64,000 nt of DNA. It comes from Saccharopolyspora galaxeae (lineage in GTDB: Bacteria > Actinomycetota > Actinomycetes > Mycobacteriales > Pseudonocardiaceae). A program made the position numbers and the translations under genes. This document shows positions 43,897-54,664 of the stretch, piece after piece; positions within the stretch are counted from its first letter, which is position 1, and the number at the start of each line of letters is the position of its first letter. The stretch lies in assembly GCF_016526145.1 (NCBI RefSeq), contig NZ_JADDUE010000008.1:297678-361677 (forward strand). Reading direction: 5' to 3'. A model generated the notes under the pieces. That model was not told the DNA's origin and did no database searches. It saw only the letters and a list, made by a program, of their open reading frames with translations.

Positions 43897-43910
43897 GAGT
43901 TCGTCCCTTT

Positions 43911-44372
43911 CTACTGGCGCGGCTGGTCGGGGCGGTCGAGACGGGCTTCCGGCGGCACTTCGCCGAGCACGACGATCGCGGCGGTCAAACCGCGGCCCTC
44001 GTCGTTTCCGCTGGGCGAGCTGTACCAGTAGTAGCCGGGGCCATCGAGGTTGAGCCTGGCCTTGCCCTTGGAGTGGTTCAGCAGCCAGAGGAACTTCTTG
44101 TCACCGTTGCTCGGCAGCAGGCAGGCGTGCGTGTTCCGGTCGTCGTTGATGACGGTCAGCTCGACGTCACCACCGTGCGGCAGAACCAGGATCGCGGGGT
44201 CCCAGGCGATCTGGTCCTCCCGGATCCGGACGGTGGCCTCCATCGTGCCGTCCGAGCGCTCGGTGGCCCGCTCGATCCCGCCGGTTCCCAGCACACGACC
44301 GATCGCTGCGCTGTTCTGTGCGTCCAAGCCGAGCTCGTTCAGCAGGTCGTCGCGTTCCTGCGTCGTCGTCAT
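43911..44372 (-). CDS. Cupredoxin-like protein without copper ligands
   Basis: 153 residues. Residues 45-135 read as a cupredoxin beta-sandwich: AWDPAILVLPHGGDVELTVI, NDDRNTHACLLP, LDGPGYYWYSSPSGNDEGRG, LTAAIVVLGE. The first-His position is kept (His82), but the C-terminal loop where Cys, His and Met normally bind copper has Ser, Asn and Leu. No signal peptide. It is encoded 14 bases before the methanol dehydrogenase gene, so it may be a structural partner, an electron-transfer replacement or a metal-delivery protein. ATG 44372, GAGGTGAAG upstream. Confidence 0.6.
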   Translation of the reverse strand: MTTTQERDDLLNELGLDAQNSAAIGRVLGTGGIERATERSDGTMEATVRIREDQIAWDPAILVLPHGGDVELTVINDDRNTHACLLPSNGDKKFLWLLNHSKGKARLNLDGPGYYWYSSPSGNDEGRGLTAAIVVLGEVPPEARLDRPDQPRQ

Positions 44373-45033
44373 TGGACTTCACCTCCTCATTTCGAATCCA
44401 TGTCCGGACCGCTCATACCCGCCTGGGGTCGTTCGCAACTGGGTGCGCCTCACGTGCAGGCCCATCGTTCCCCTTTGATCGATGCCTCCGCAGACGATTC
44501 CGTTCGACCGGGAAAGGTTCACTCGGCGTGCGCGCACACCGAATCAACAGCATCCCCCGGGCCGTCGCACAGCACACAGCACGGGACGAAATCATCGGAA
44601 ACCGCCGGATGAAGTGCGTGCTGAAATTACGTTCCCTCCCACCGGGAACACGCGGACGTGCCGAGCGGAGTTCGCGGAGTGGCTCCGGTACCGAGTTCCG
44701 CCCTTTTAACCTGTGGTACTCGACAATTTTACGGTGGCGGGCACCACACCGGAAGGGCCGACCGCTGACCCGGTTCACCACACCGCTCGCACGGAATGAG
44801 CTACCGCCCAACAGGGCTCGTGATCCCGGCTCCCACCGAGTGGACCCGCCTGCCGGGCGCCGCGGCGAGGCCGCCGCCACCGGAATCCCTTGCGCTGCCT
44901 GAACGTTCCAGCTGCGACATCGGTGTCAGAGCCCGGACCGAGCAGGCCGCGGAGGCCCGCGAGCACCGCTGCGGCGCTCCCGGCAGCTGGGCGAAGCGCC
45001 GCTTTTCCGGGCTCCGTTCACCCGGCGTGCGAA
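44373..45033 (-). promoter_or_regulatory. Leader and candidate promoter of the methanol dehydrogenase operon
   Basis: This 660-base stretch has no gene. The best -10 is TAAAAT (44726-44731, minus), 350 bases before the first gene. Upstream, ACCGCT recurs at 44761 and 44782, 21 bases apart, and TCGCACGGA (44787-44795) resembles a half-site. The match to the composite promoter is much weaker than for the other genes. Confidence 0.35.
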
Positions 45034-45066
45034 AGCCCGCGCGGACCGGCGTGGTCCGCGCGGGCT
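45034..45066 (-). terminator. Terminator after katG
   Basis: AGCCCGCGCGGACC (45034-45047), loop GGCGT, GGTCCGCGCGGGCT (45053-45066): perfect 14-bp stem, followed on the minus strand by TTTC. It is 50 bases after the katG stop. Confidence 0.8.
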
Positions 45067-45115
45067 CGGTGGGAATCGCCGCGCGTTTCACCGCAGCACG
45101 TGCTCGGGCGAATCC

Positions 45116-47344
<2,229 letters not shown>

Positions 47345-47374
47345 GGAAGCTCCTCTCAGCGGCGCGTGACGCCC

Positions 47375-48784
47375 TCAGATGCCCAGCGCCCGGCGCACCG
47401 CTGGGGCGTTCCGCCGGGAGACCGGCACCATCGTCCGCGCCTCGTCGTCCATCACCAGGGCAAGTTCGCCTTTGAAGCCGCGTTCGACCTCGCGGATGCG
47501 GCCGATGTTGACCACGTACTGCCGGTGCACCCGGAGAGCGGACCCGCCCAGCTCGGTCTCGAGCTTGTCCAGGGCCGGTGAAGCGGCTCGCAGTCGGCCT
47601 TGGTCGGTGGTCAGCCACACGTCGTTGCCCTCGGATTCGGCGAAGGAGATCTCCGGGTGGCGCAGCAGCACCAACCGGCTGTCCCGCATCGCCACGATCC
47701 GGTGCCCTTGCGCCTGGTCGGAGGCGGCGCCGCCGCCTTCCGCCCGCGGGACCTGCTCGGCGTCGGACACCCCGAGTTCGACGAGGGTGCCGACGAGGTG
47801 TCCGGACAGGAACACCGGCCGGATGCTGATCGGTGTGGGTTCGTCGGCGAGGTGGGTGAAGATCTGGGTGGAACCGACCCAGTCCCGGGTGTGCGCGGCT
47901 TGTTCGGCCGCGTAGCGGGCCACCCGGACCAGCTCGGGCAGACCCGGGTTCCAGCGCGCCGCCGGGTCGGCCGCTGGGGTCGAACCCGGCACGCCTAACA
48001 GGACGCTCGCGCGATCGTCGGCGATCACCACCTGCCCGGCCGGGTCCAACGCCGCCAACGACGCACCCGCCCGCGCACGAACGTGGTTGCGCGCGTGGTC
48101 GTACGCCGCGATCAGCTCGGCACCGGCGTCCCGGGCGCGCCGCCGCAGCATGAACTGCGTCCTGCTGGCGGCGTTGCTCAGCCAGGCGCCCACGGACTCC
48201 GGAAGCTCACTGCGCCAGCAGGAGATGTTCACCGCCGCGACCGGCTCACCGGTCACCACGTCGCGCACGGCCACGCCCGCGCAGTTCCAGTCGTGGAAGG
48301 CCTGGCACCAGTGCTCCGCGCCCCGGACCACCACCGGCGCATGCGACTCCAGCGCGGTGCCCATGCCATTGGTACCGGTGGAACCCTCCGCCCAGCAGAA
48401 CCACGGCGCCAGGTTCGCCTCGGCGGCGTAGTTGCGGGTGTCCTTGTTGCCCCACTCGGCCAGTACCCGGCCGGTGGCGTCGGTGACGGTCACGACCCCG
48501 CCGAGATCGCTCACCTCGTTGACGACCGAGGCAGCGCGGAACCCGAGCTCGGCGAAGACCACATCGTGCTCGAGCGTGTGGTCCACGTCCGTGATGGCCA
48601 CCGGAGCTTCGGCCAGGTACGGATTGACGCGGTACTGGTCGCGGCACCGCTGCCAGGACAGCGCCACCTCCGGCCGCACACCGCGGACGTCGTCCGCACC
48701 CCGCACGAAGCGCTCCCACGCCCCGTAAACCGTCGACTCGCCCCCGCCACCCGTCTTGGCGCGGAGCCGGTGCACATCTGCCAT
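47375..48784 (-). CDS. GAF-PAS-LytTR transcriptional regulator 3
   Basis: 469 residues, same plan as regulator 2 (34907-36298) and largely identical to it: STVYGAWERFVRGADDVRGV, GAF with EGSTGTNGMGTALES, PAS-like region with QIFTHLADEPTPISIRPV, LytTR with EISFAESEGNDVWLTTDQGR and RVHRQYVVNIGRIREVE. Main differences are in the N-terminal 20 residues and an NHVRARAG insertion around 210. ATG 48784, leader CCAAAGGCGGTCT as in the paralogue. First gene of an operon with katG, so the sensor may respond to a C1 or oxidant signal. Confidence 0.85.
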   Translation of the reverse strand: MADVHRLRAKTGGGGESTVYGAWERFVRGADDVRGVRPEVALSWQRCRDQYRVNPYLAEAPVAITDVDHTLEHDVVFAELGFRAASVVNEVSDLGGVVTVTDATGRVLAEWGNKDTRNYAAEANLAPWFCWAEGSTGTNGMGTALESHAPVVVRGAEHWCQAFHDWNCAGVAVRDVVTGEPVAAVNISCWRSELPESVGAWLSNAASRTQFMLRRRARDAGAELIAAYDHARNHVRARAGASLAALDPAGQVVIADDRASVLLGVPGSTPAADPAARWNPGLPELVRVARYAAEQAAHTRDWVGSTQIFTHLADEPTPISIRPVFLSGHLVGTLVELGVSDAEQVPRAEGGGAASDQAQGHRIVAMRDSRLVLLRHPEISFAESEGNDVWLTTDQGRLRAASPALDKLETELGGSALRVHRQYVVNIGRIREVERGFKGELALVMDDEARTMVPVSRRNAPAVRRALGI

Positions 48785-49032
48785 CCGAGACCGCCTTTGG
48801 TCCGTCACCGCCCCGGAACGCGCGAGGCCGGTGCGACCGCACATCACGTCGCGTTCCGAGCCGGTCCGCGTCACTGCTCCGATTTCGCACTGGCCTGTCG
48901 GAAACGCCGAGAAATCCGGGACCCGGTCGATGCCGCCCGAGTGCTCGCACGACTCGTGACCGCGCATCGGACGATGAACCGAACGCAGCTGTGCGGCTTT
49001 TCCCGCGCTCCGGCTTCCCGGCGTGGAACGGA

Positions 49033-49102
49033 AAATTACGTGGTGGGAGATTCGGCCGACAAGGCGAGCGGAACGACCGCTGACCAACGGCGCACGAGCG
49101 GC
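49033..49102 (-). promoter_or_regulatory. LytTR-type composite promoter of the regulator 3-katG operon
   Basis: Repeats ACGAGCGGC (49094-49102) and ACGACCGCT (49073-49081), 21 apart; -35 TTGTCG (49057-49062); -10 TAATTT (49033-49038), spacer 18. The remaining bases to the ATG (48785-49032) are leader without other visible features. Confidence 0.6.
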
Positions 49103-49190
49103 GGCCTCGCGACAACCAGCGGTGGTCATGGCCCTCCTTCCCCGCGATCTCCGTCCGGCTCGCCCGCACCGGATCATTCGCCGGAACGGC

Positions 49191-50300
49191 CTAGTCGGTG
49201 TCGAGTGGAACCCCGCCGAAAGCCGTCAGGCTGATGACGAAGTAGGCGGCGTAGAGCGCCAGCAGCACCCCTCCGTGCCAGCGGCGCAGCCGCCCGGTGG
49301 CCAGGAAGATCGCCGACAGGACCGTCATGCCGAGCAGGACCGGCAGGTGCCAGGACAGCACGTTCTCGCCGATCGTTATGTCCCCGCCGAGCAGCAGGAC
49401 GATCCCGAGCTTGCCGGTCAGCGAGAACACGACGCTGCCGATGACGTTGGCGACCCCGATCTCCGGCGCGCCCCTGCGGGCGGGCTCCACGGTGAGGAAG
49501 ACGTCCTCGAGCGACAGCGCCAGCGTCGCGATCGTGACGCCGAAGACGGTGCCGTCGATGTCCAAGGTCTCCAGCAGTCCTTCGGTGCCCTGTCCGGCGA
49601 GCGCGGCGCCTCCGATCAGGCCGGCCAGCGCCAGCACCGCGAACAGCAGGCTGATCGGCAGGGACCGCTGCCTCGCTGCCAAGAAGCCCTGGTCGATCCG
49701 CAGGTCGCCGGGCAGCTCGAAGCCACCGCCGCCCGGCTCCGTCGCGGGCGGGCGAGCTGGCGACCGCTCACCGGCCGCGCCGGATTCCGAGGTGGTCGCG
49801 ACGCTGACCGCACCGGCCTTCTCGACCTGCTCGTAGAACTCGGCGTTGCGGAACACCGGCCGCCGCGCTGCGTACTCGCGGTAGCCGATCCAGCCCACGA
49901 ACACCGCGAACAGCACCACCAGCACGACGCCCATGGACTGCGTCAACGCGCCGGTCGAGGCGAACAGCGACATCGCCGCAGGACCGGCCGCGAACAGCAC
50001 GAGGTAGTCCTTGGGGACGTCCACCGGGCACGGGGCGATGAGCGCCGCCAGTGCGAGCACGATTCCCATGATCGCGATCGTGGTGCCGATGACGGTGCCG
50101 AGCGCCGCGTGCTGCAGTTCCTCGACGTTGAGCACGATGCCGTAGGCGAGGTCGTCGAACTCGATCCCGGTGAACAGCACGGCGACCAGGAACAGCGAGA
50201 CGACCCACCTGCTGGACACGCCGACCAGGTTGCCGATCAGCTTCTCCGCGCAGTACACGAGCAGCGCGATCCCCAGCGCGAACTCCAGCGCGGCCATCAT
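49191..50300 (-). CDS. Ca2+/cation antiporter (CaCA family)
   Basis: 369 residues, about ten helices in two inverted halves split by a polar loop (about 160-200). Alpha-1 motif: LFTGIEFDDLAYGIVLNVEE; alpha-2: LALSLEDVFLTVEPARRGAPEIGVANVIGS, both with acidic residues for cation coordination. It exchanges Ca2+ or a similar cation for Na+/H+. The ATG at 50300 overlaps the pfk stop by 4 bases (ATGA), so it is the last gene of hxlB-glpX-pfk-exchanger. Its presence in a C1 operon next to a metal-dependent PQQ system may concern Ca2+ or lanthanide balance; this is inference. Confidence 0.82.
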   Translation of the reverse strand: MMAALEFALGIALLVYCAEKLIGNLVGVSSRWVVSLFLVAVLFTGIEFDDLAYGIVLNVEELQHAALGTVIGTTIAIMGIVLALAALIAPCPVDVPKDYLVLFAAGPAAMSLFASTGALTQSMGVVLVVLFAVFVGWIGYREYAARRPVFRNAEFYEQVEKAGAVSVATTSESGAAGERSPARPPATEPGGGGFELPGDLRIDQGFLAARQRSLPISLLFAVLALAGLIGGAALAGQGTEGLLETLDIDGTVFGVTIATLALSLEDVFLTVEPARRGAPEIGVANVIGSVVFSLTGKLGIVLLLGGDITIGENVLSWHLPVLLGMTVLSAIFLATGRLRRWHGGVLLALYAAYFVISLTAFGGVPLDTD

Positions 50301-51772
50301 CGGAAGCTCCGCACCGGGCCGGCGCCGGGGAGTTCGGCATCGCGCGGCTCGCCGGCGCCGCCGTCCCGGTCGCGGGACGACCGGCAGCTGCGCCGGTAGT
50401 CCTGCGGGCCCGCCTCCGCGTCCGGACGGCCGTGCGAGCCGTGCCTCGGAACCAGGTGACCGGTCGCCTCGAGCACCGACATCCACAGATCTCCATCGGG
50501 ATCGACCTCGTTGCGATGGCTGATGATCAGCGGCATCGGCACGTGCACGAAGCGGCGCCGCCAGCGCACCACGGCGGTCTCGGTGCGCCCGGCCATGGCC
50601 GCGTGCACCGCGGCGTGGGCCAGGCGCAGGCAGTAGACGCTGTCGTAGGCGTTGGCGGTCACGCTTCGCACGGCGTAGCTCGGGTCGATGTAGCGCACCG
50701 TGGGCGACAGGCCCGCCCCGATCAGGTGCGCCGTTATGGTCTCCCGCAGCAGCGCACCGATGTCGCCCAGCCTGGCGTTGCCGGAGGGGTCGGTGGTGTC
50801 GGCGAGCAGACCGCGCTCCTGCAGCAGCTCCTGGCCCGCTCCCTCGGCCACTACGACGACCACGAAGCCCTTCTCGCGCACGTGCCGCTCGACCCGGGCC
50901 AACAGGCCGTCCGGTCCTTCGAGCGCGAACGGCACTTCGGGGATGAGCACGACGTCGGCGGCGTTGCGGGCCAGCGAGGCGTAGCAGGCGATGAAACCGG
51001 AATGCCTGCCCATCAGCTTCACGATGCCGATGCCGTCGGGACTCGCCGCGGCCTCGATGGCGACCGAGTCGATGAAGTTGGCCGCCTGCGCGAACGCGCT
51101 CTGGAAGCCGAAGGACTGGTCGGTGTAGGGCAGATCGTTGTCGATCGTCTTGGGGACCCCGATGACCGCGATGTCCAGACCGCGCCGGCGGATCGCCGCG
51201 GCCAGGTTCGTCGCGGCGCGCATCCCCCCGTCGCCACCGATGACGAACAGCGCGTCCACCCCGCGCAGGACCAGGCTGTCGACCATTTCCTCGGGCTCCT
51301 GCCCGCCGCGCGAGCTGCCCAGGATGGTGCCGCCGGAGTTGTGTATCTCGCGGACCCGATCCGGTGTCAGCTCCTCGGTGTCGTCGCGGTTCGCGGCCGT
51401 CAGCCCGCGGAGCCCGTTGCGGAAGCCGAGGATCCGCCGCACGCCGTAGTGCACGGTGAGTTCCTGGACGATGCCCCGGATGACGTCGTTGAGCCCCGGG
51501 CACAGCCCGCCGCAGGTCACCACGCCCGCCGTGACGCGGGAGGAGTCGAAGTAGATCTTCCGGCGGGGTCCGGCCGCCTCGAAGCTCGGCAGCTCCTCCG
51601 GCGGGAGGTCGTGCTCGGCGAGCATCGAAACGGTGTCCTCGAGCAGCACCCGGTCGCCCTCCGCCACGTAGTGCGGCGAAGTCCGCTTGGCCGCGAGCAT
51701 TTCGCAGAACGGTGAGTCGTAGCGGCACTCACCAAGGTGGCGAACGCGCAGGTTGTCCAAGTGCATTTTCAC
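50297..51772 (-). CDS. pfk: 6-phosphofructokinase (plant/trypanosome-like long group)
   Basis: 491 residues. Motifs: TCGGLCPGLNDVIRG, VIGGDGGMRAA, GVPKTIDNDL, GIVKLMGRHSGFIA. The GGDG glycine favours ATP as donor while the PKTIDND lysine is shared with PPi-dependent enzymes; trypanosomal ATP-PFKs have the same combination, so ATP is the likelier donor, but PPi is possible. It makes fructose-1,6-bisphosphate and perhaps sedoheptulose-1,7-bisphosphate. GTG 51772 has AGGAG at 5 bases; ATG 51766 is the alternative. The last 55 residues are a charged tail not typical of the family. Confidence 0.85.
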   Translation of the reverse strand: MKMHLDNLRVRHLGECRYDSPFCEMLAAKRTSPHYVAEGDRVLLEDTVSMLAEHDLPPEELPSFEAAGPRRKIYFDSSRVTAGVVTCGGLCPGLNDVIRGIVQELTVHYGVRRILGFRNGLRGLTAANRDDTEELTPDRVREIHNSGGTILGSSRGGQEPEEMVDSLVLRGVDALFVIGGDGGMRAATNLAAAIRRRGLDIAVIGVPKTIDNDLPYTDQSFGFQSAFAQAANFIDSVAIEAAASPDGIGIVKLMGRHSGFIACYASLARNAADVVLIPEVPFALEGPDGLLARVERHVREKGFVVVVVAEGAGQELLQERGLLADTTDPSGNARLGDIGALLRETITAHLIGAGLSPTVRYIDPSYAVRSVTANAYDSVYCLRLAHAAVHAAMAGRTETAVVRWRRRFVHVPMPLIISHRNEVDPDGDLWMSVLEATGHLVPRHGSHGRPDAEAGPQDYRRSCRSSRDRDGGAGEPRDAELPGAGPVRSFR

Positions 51773-51841
51773 CGAATCTCCTAACCGACGACGGCCGTAC
51801 GACGAGGCCGGCAGATCGATCACTGGGGCGGGCACGTGCCG

Positions 51842-52825
51842 TCAAGACGTCGGCCGGGGCATGGCGCCGAAGGTGGTGTGCACGACGCGGCGCACCTCGC
51901 CGCTGGAGATGAGCAGGGATTCCGCGAGCACCGTGCCCCCGGATTCCCGTGGCTCGTTCAGCAGCGCTCCTCCGGTTACGCCGGTGGCCGCGAACAGCGC
52001 TTCGCCGCCGACGAGCTCGTCGCGGGTGTAGATGCGGGCGAGGTCCATGCCCGCCGCGCGGAGGGCATCGGCCTCCGCTTCGCGCTGCGGGGCCAGGCGG
52101 CCGAGCATGTCGCCGCCCAGGGCGCGCACCGCCGCCGCGGTCATCACGCCCTCCGGCGTGCCCCCGACGCCGAGGAGCAGGTCGGCGGAGCCGGACGGGA
52201 GCAGCACCTCGAGGCTGCCGCCGACGTCGCCTTCCGCCGGGGCGTGCACGGCAGCGCCCGCCTCCAGCACCCGCTTGATCAGCTCCTGGTGGCGGGGCTT
52301 GTCCATGATGACCACGCGCAGCTCGCCGACCTGCTTGCCGAGCGCCCCGGCGACCTTGCCCAGGGTGCGCTCCGGGGTGTCGGCGAGATCGACGACGCCG
52401 TTGGCCTGCGGCGGCACCACGATCTTGTCCATGTAGAAGCCGGGCCCCGGCGAGAACATGGTCCCGGATTCGGCGAACGCGATGGTGGCCATCGAGCCCG
52501 GCAGGTTCTTCGCGCAGAACGACGTGCCCTCGAGCGGGTCCACGGCGATGTCGAAGTCCGGACCCGCACCGCTGCCCACGGTCTCGCCGTTGAACAGCAT
52601 CGGGGCCTCGTCCTTCTCGCCTTCCCCGATGACCACCGCGCCCCGGCCCGGAGCATCGGCCAGCACTTGGCGCATGGCCTCGGTGGCCGCCGCGTCGGCA
52701 GCCTTCTTGTCGTTGCGACCGGCCCAGGCGTGGCTGGCCACCGCCGCGCTGCGGGTGGCGGTCAGGGCCACCGACTCCAGCGTGCTGATGCCGGTGCGCG
52801 GTGCGGTCTCGTGCTGGCGCTGCAT
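51842..52825 (-). CDS. glpX: Class II fructose-1,6-/sedoheptulose-1,7-bisphosphatase
   Basis: 327 residues. The metal site is GEGEKDEAPMLFNGE and DIAVDPLEGTSFCAKN; GVGGTPEGVM and a C-terminal ISSGEVRRVVHTTF follow. Class II enzymes hydrolyse FBP and often SBP. With no transaldolase in the window, SBPase activity would complete the RuMP rearrangements. ATG 52825 has AAGGAG. It lies 124 bases after hxlB and 69 before pfk; having both FBPase/SBPase and PFK in one operon fits a cycle whose flux switches between bisphosphates. Confidence 0.88.
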   Translation of the reverse strand: MQRQHETAPRTGISTLESVALTATRSAAVASHAWAGRNDKKAADAAATEAMRQVLADAPGRGAVVIGEGEKDEAPMLFNGETVGSGAGPDFDIAVDPLEGTSFCAKNLPGSMATIAFAESGTMFSPGPGFYMDKIVVPPQANGVVDLADTPERTLGKVAGALGKQVGELRVVIMDKPRHQELIKRVLEAGAAVHAPAEGDVGGSLEVLLPSGSADLLLGVGGTPEGVMTAAAVRALGGDMLGRLAPQREAEADALRAAGMDLARIYTRDELVGGEALFAATGVTGGALLNEPRESGGTVLAESLLISSGEVRRVVHTTFGAMPRPTS

Positions 52826-52949
52826 CGCGGACTCCTTGCTCGTCGTTGCCTCGGTACGGAGGAGGGACCGGCGAAAACCGGCGCGCCGGGCGATCGGACA
52901 TCGCCCGCGCGCCACGCGGAGCGAATGCGCTGCCGGCGGAATCCGCCGG

Positions 52950-53555
52950 TCACTCGAGATTCGCGTGCAGCCGCCACAGCTCGCGGGCCTGGGTGCCGCT
53001 GGAGCGCCACAGGGCGTGGAACAGCGCGTCGGTCAGCAGCAGCACCGACTGCTCGAACAGGCTGCCCGCGTACTGGGCGGAGGTCGTCCCGTCGAAGTCC
53101 TTCTTGTCGGCCGCCGGGATGACCAGCGTCTCGGTCGCGGTCTTGGCCAGCGCCGAGCCGGGATCGGTCGTCAGCGCCACCACGTTCGCGCCCTGCTCGC
53201 GCGCGGTCTCGGCCGCCCGCACCACCCGCGCCGTCGAGCCCGAGCCGGAGGCGGCCACCAGGACGTCACCGGAGCCGATCGCCCGCGCGGTGGTCTCACC
53301 CACGACGTGGGTGTCCAGCCCGAGGTGCATGAAGCGCATCGCGGCCATCTGCAACGCCAGACCGCTGCGCCCGGTGCCGACGGTGAACACCGCGCGCGCC
53401 GTGAGCAGCAGTGCACCGGCACGTGCCCACGCCGCGGGCTGGACGCCCCTGCGGATCTGGTCCACCTCGGTGCTGATGGCCATGGTCGCGTAATTGAAAT
53501 GCGGCGGATTCAGCTTTTCGCCGATATTCTCGTGAGCGGTGTCCGCACCCGTCAT
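52950..53555 (-). CDS. hxlB: 6-phospho-3-hexuloisomerase
   Basis: 201-residue SIS-domain protein: FTVGTGRSGLALQMAAMRFMHLG (phosphosugar loop), GSGDVLVAASGSGSTARVV, and FEQSVLLLTDALFHALW near the end, as in characterised PHI enzymes. It isomerises hexulose-6-phosphate, made by Hps, to fructose-6-phosphate. ATG 53555 has GGAG 8 bases upstream. First gene of hxlB-glpX-pfk-exchanger, divergent from hps with which it shares the promoter type. Confidence 0.9.
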   Translation of the reverse strand: MTGADTAHENIGEKLNPPHFNYATMAISTEVDQIRRGVQPAAWARAGALLLTARAVFTVGTGRSGLALQMAAMRFMHLGLDTHVVGETTARAIGSGDVLVAASGSGSTARVVRAAETAREQGANVVALTTDPGSALAKTATETLVIPAADKKDFDGTTSAQYAGSLFEQSVLLLTDALFHALWRSSGTQARELWRLHANLE

Positions 53556-53686
53556 TGAGCACACTCCACTGGTCGATCGGATATATTCGTCGGTTCAGTG
53601 CGCGAGCGCCGAGCAGCGGCGCCGGGCTGCACTTTCCTGGACCCCGCCGGGTTCCGGATCGCGACCCGGACGAATCCCGCTACGAG

Positions 53687-53755
53687 AGACTGCACGGATC
53701 TGTACGTCTGGTCAACGCGGCCGACACGAAGAGAAGGCAGACTCGCACGAACGGT
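53687..53755 (-). promoter_or_regulatory. LytTR-type composite promoter of the hxlB operon
   Basis: Repeats ACGAACGGT (53747-53755) and ACGAAGAGA (53726-53734), 21 apart; -35 TTGACC (53710-53715); 17-base spacer with GACGTACAGATCCGTG; -10 CAGTCT (53687-53692). Confidence 0.75.
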
Positions 53756-53808
53756 TTCGGGGACCGATCAAACGGGAACCGCAGGAATCCCGCGCCCGTT
53801 GCGGCGAC

Positions 53809-53840
53809 ACCGCGGGCACCGGGAATCCGGTGCCCGCGGT
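53809..53840 (-). terminator. Terminator of the second pqqA-like gene
   Basis: ACCGCGGGCACCGG (53809-53822), loop GAAT, CCGGTGCCCGCGGT (53827-53840): perfect 14-bp stem. It follows the peptide gene by 38 bases and separates it from the hxlB promoter. Confidence 0.75.
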
Positions 53841-53878
53841 CGCCGCGTTACCGCCCGGCCGTCGACCGGCGGGCGGGC

Positions 53879-53974
53879 TCAGTCCTCGGCCTGGGCGACG
53901 TACATGGTCACCTCGGCCGCGCACCCGATCTCGACGAACCGGGGCGTTTCCCACTGCGGGGCAACGGGCTCCAT
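53879..53974 (-). CDS. PqqA-like precursor peptide (second copy)
   Basis: 31 codons from ATG 53974, with a perfect AGGAGGT 7 bases upstream, to TGA 53879-53881. The peptide has the PqqA pattern W-x2-P-x-F followed by E-V-T-M-Y, where Glu21 and Tyr25 correspond to the residues PqqE links and that become PQQ. Compared with the pqqA at 63414-63488, it has 5 extra N-terminal and a few C-terminal residues, and its EVTMY core is nearer the proteobacterial consensus. It sits alone between the hxlB and hps promoters with its own terminator. It is too short for normal gene calling. Confidence 0.78.
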   Translation of the reverse strand: MEPVAPQWETPRFVEIGCAAEVTMYVAQAED

Positions 53975-54369
53975 GGCTACACCTCCTTTCGGAAGATCTG
54001 CGGGCAAGGCCCTGACCAGCCCCAGGGGTTTCCGGAACGATCGGTGCCCCGGCGGCGATGCGAACCACCGGTACCGAGGCCGAGAGCCGCTGCGCCTCCC
54101 GGCGCGATGCCGACCGGCTGTTCCCGAAAAGAATGGGCCGCTTCGCGAACAGCGGTGACCGCCGGGTCACGCGGCTGGGCGGGGCCGAAATCCCGAACTC
54201 GCCGATCGCGTTTCGATCGGGTCGATATTCGACTGCTCCACGAGGGCCGGTCCCGCCTTCCGGGAACACCCGGCCGATCAGGAGCGCCAGTCATCGTACG
54301 TCGGCGCTCATCCGGATCGCAACACCATTCTGCGGCGTTCCCCGAAATACCATTTGGAGGTTCGTCCGC
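53975..54369. other. Upstream region of the pqqA-like gene, no other gene seen
   Basis: Contains one LytTR-like half-site ACGATCGGT (54037-54045) without a partner at 21 bases, so the promoter of the peptide gene is not resolved. No ORF here looks real. Confidence 0.4.
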
Positions 54370-54438
54370 GCCGTCCGTGCTGCCGCGGCTGCCATTCGTT
54401 CGGCCGCGGTTGACTAGACGTACAGATCCGTGCAGTGT
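54370..54438 (+). promoter_or_regulatory. LytTR-type composite promoter of the hps operon
   Basis: Half-sites GCCGTCCGT (54370-54378) and GCCATTCGT (54391-54399), 21 apart; -35 TTGACT (54410-54415); 17-base spacer with GACGTACAGATCCGTG; -10 CAGTGT (54433-54438). Mirror image of the hxlB promoter. A 226-base leader follows. Confidence 0.72.
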
Positions 54439-54664
54439 CACAGGCCGTTGCCCGTTCGCACTCCGACGCGGAATCCGCGGAGAACCGGAACGAGCAGCCG
54501 GAAGGATTCGAGGAACGGCGGCACGACGTCGTGATCCACCCACCATTCTGCCCGGAATCGGGAAAGCCGGATGCGGCGGACCGCATCGCGCGCCGCGTGG
54601 TGGATCCCGGCGCAGGACCACCCGCGCCCGAAACCGCAACGCCACCACTGACGAGGAGAGCACC

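Noticed and set aside
44721..44726. TTGTCG as -35 of the methanol dehydrogenase operon
   Set aside because: No -10 is found 17-18 bases on and the inner repeat is missing, so it is only listed as a weak candidate within the leader entry.
54037..54066. Possible LytTR repeat pair in front of the second pqqA-like gene
   Set aside because: ACGATCGGT is good, but the only partner (GCGAACCAC) is 23 bases away and no -35/-10 fits the fixed geometry.
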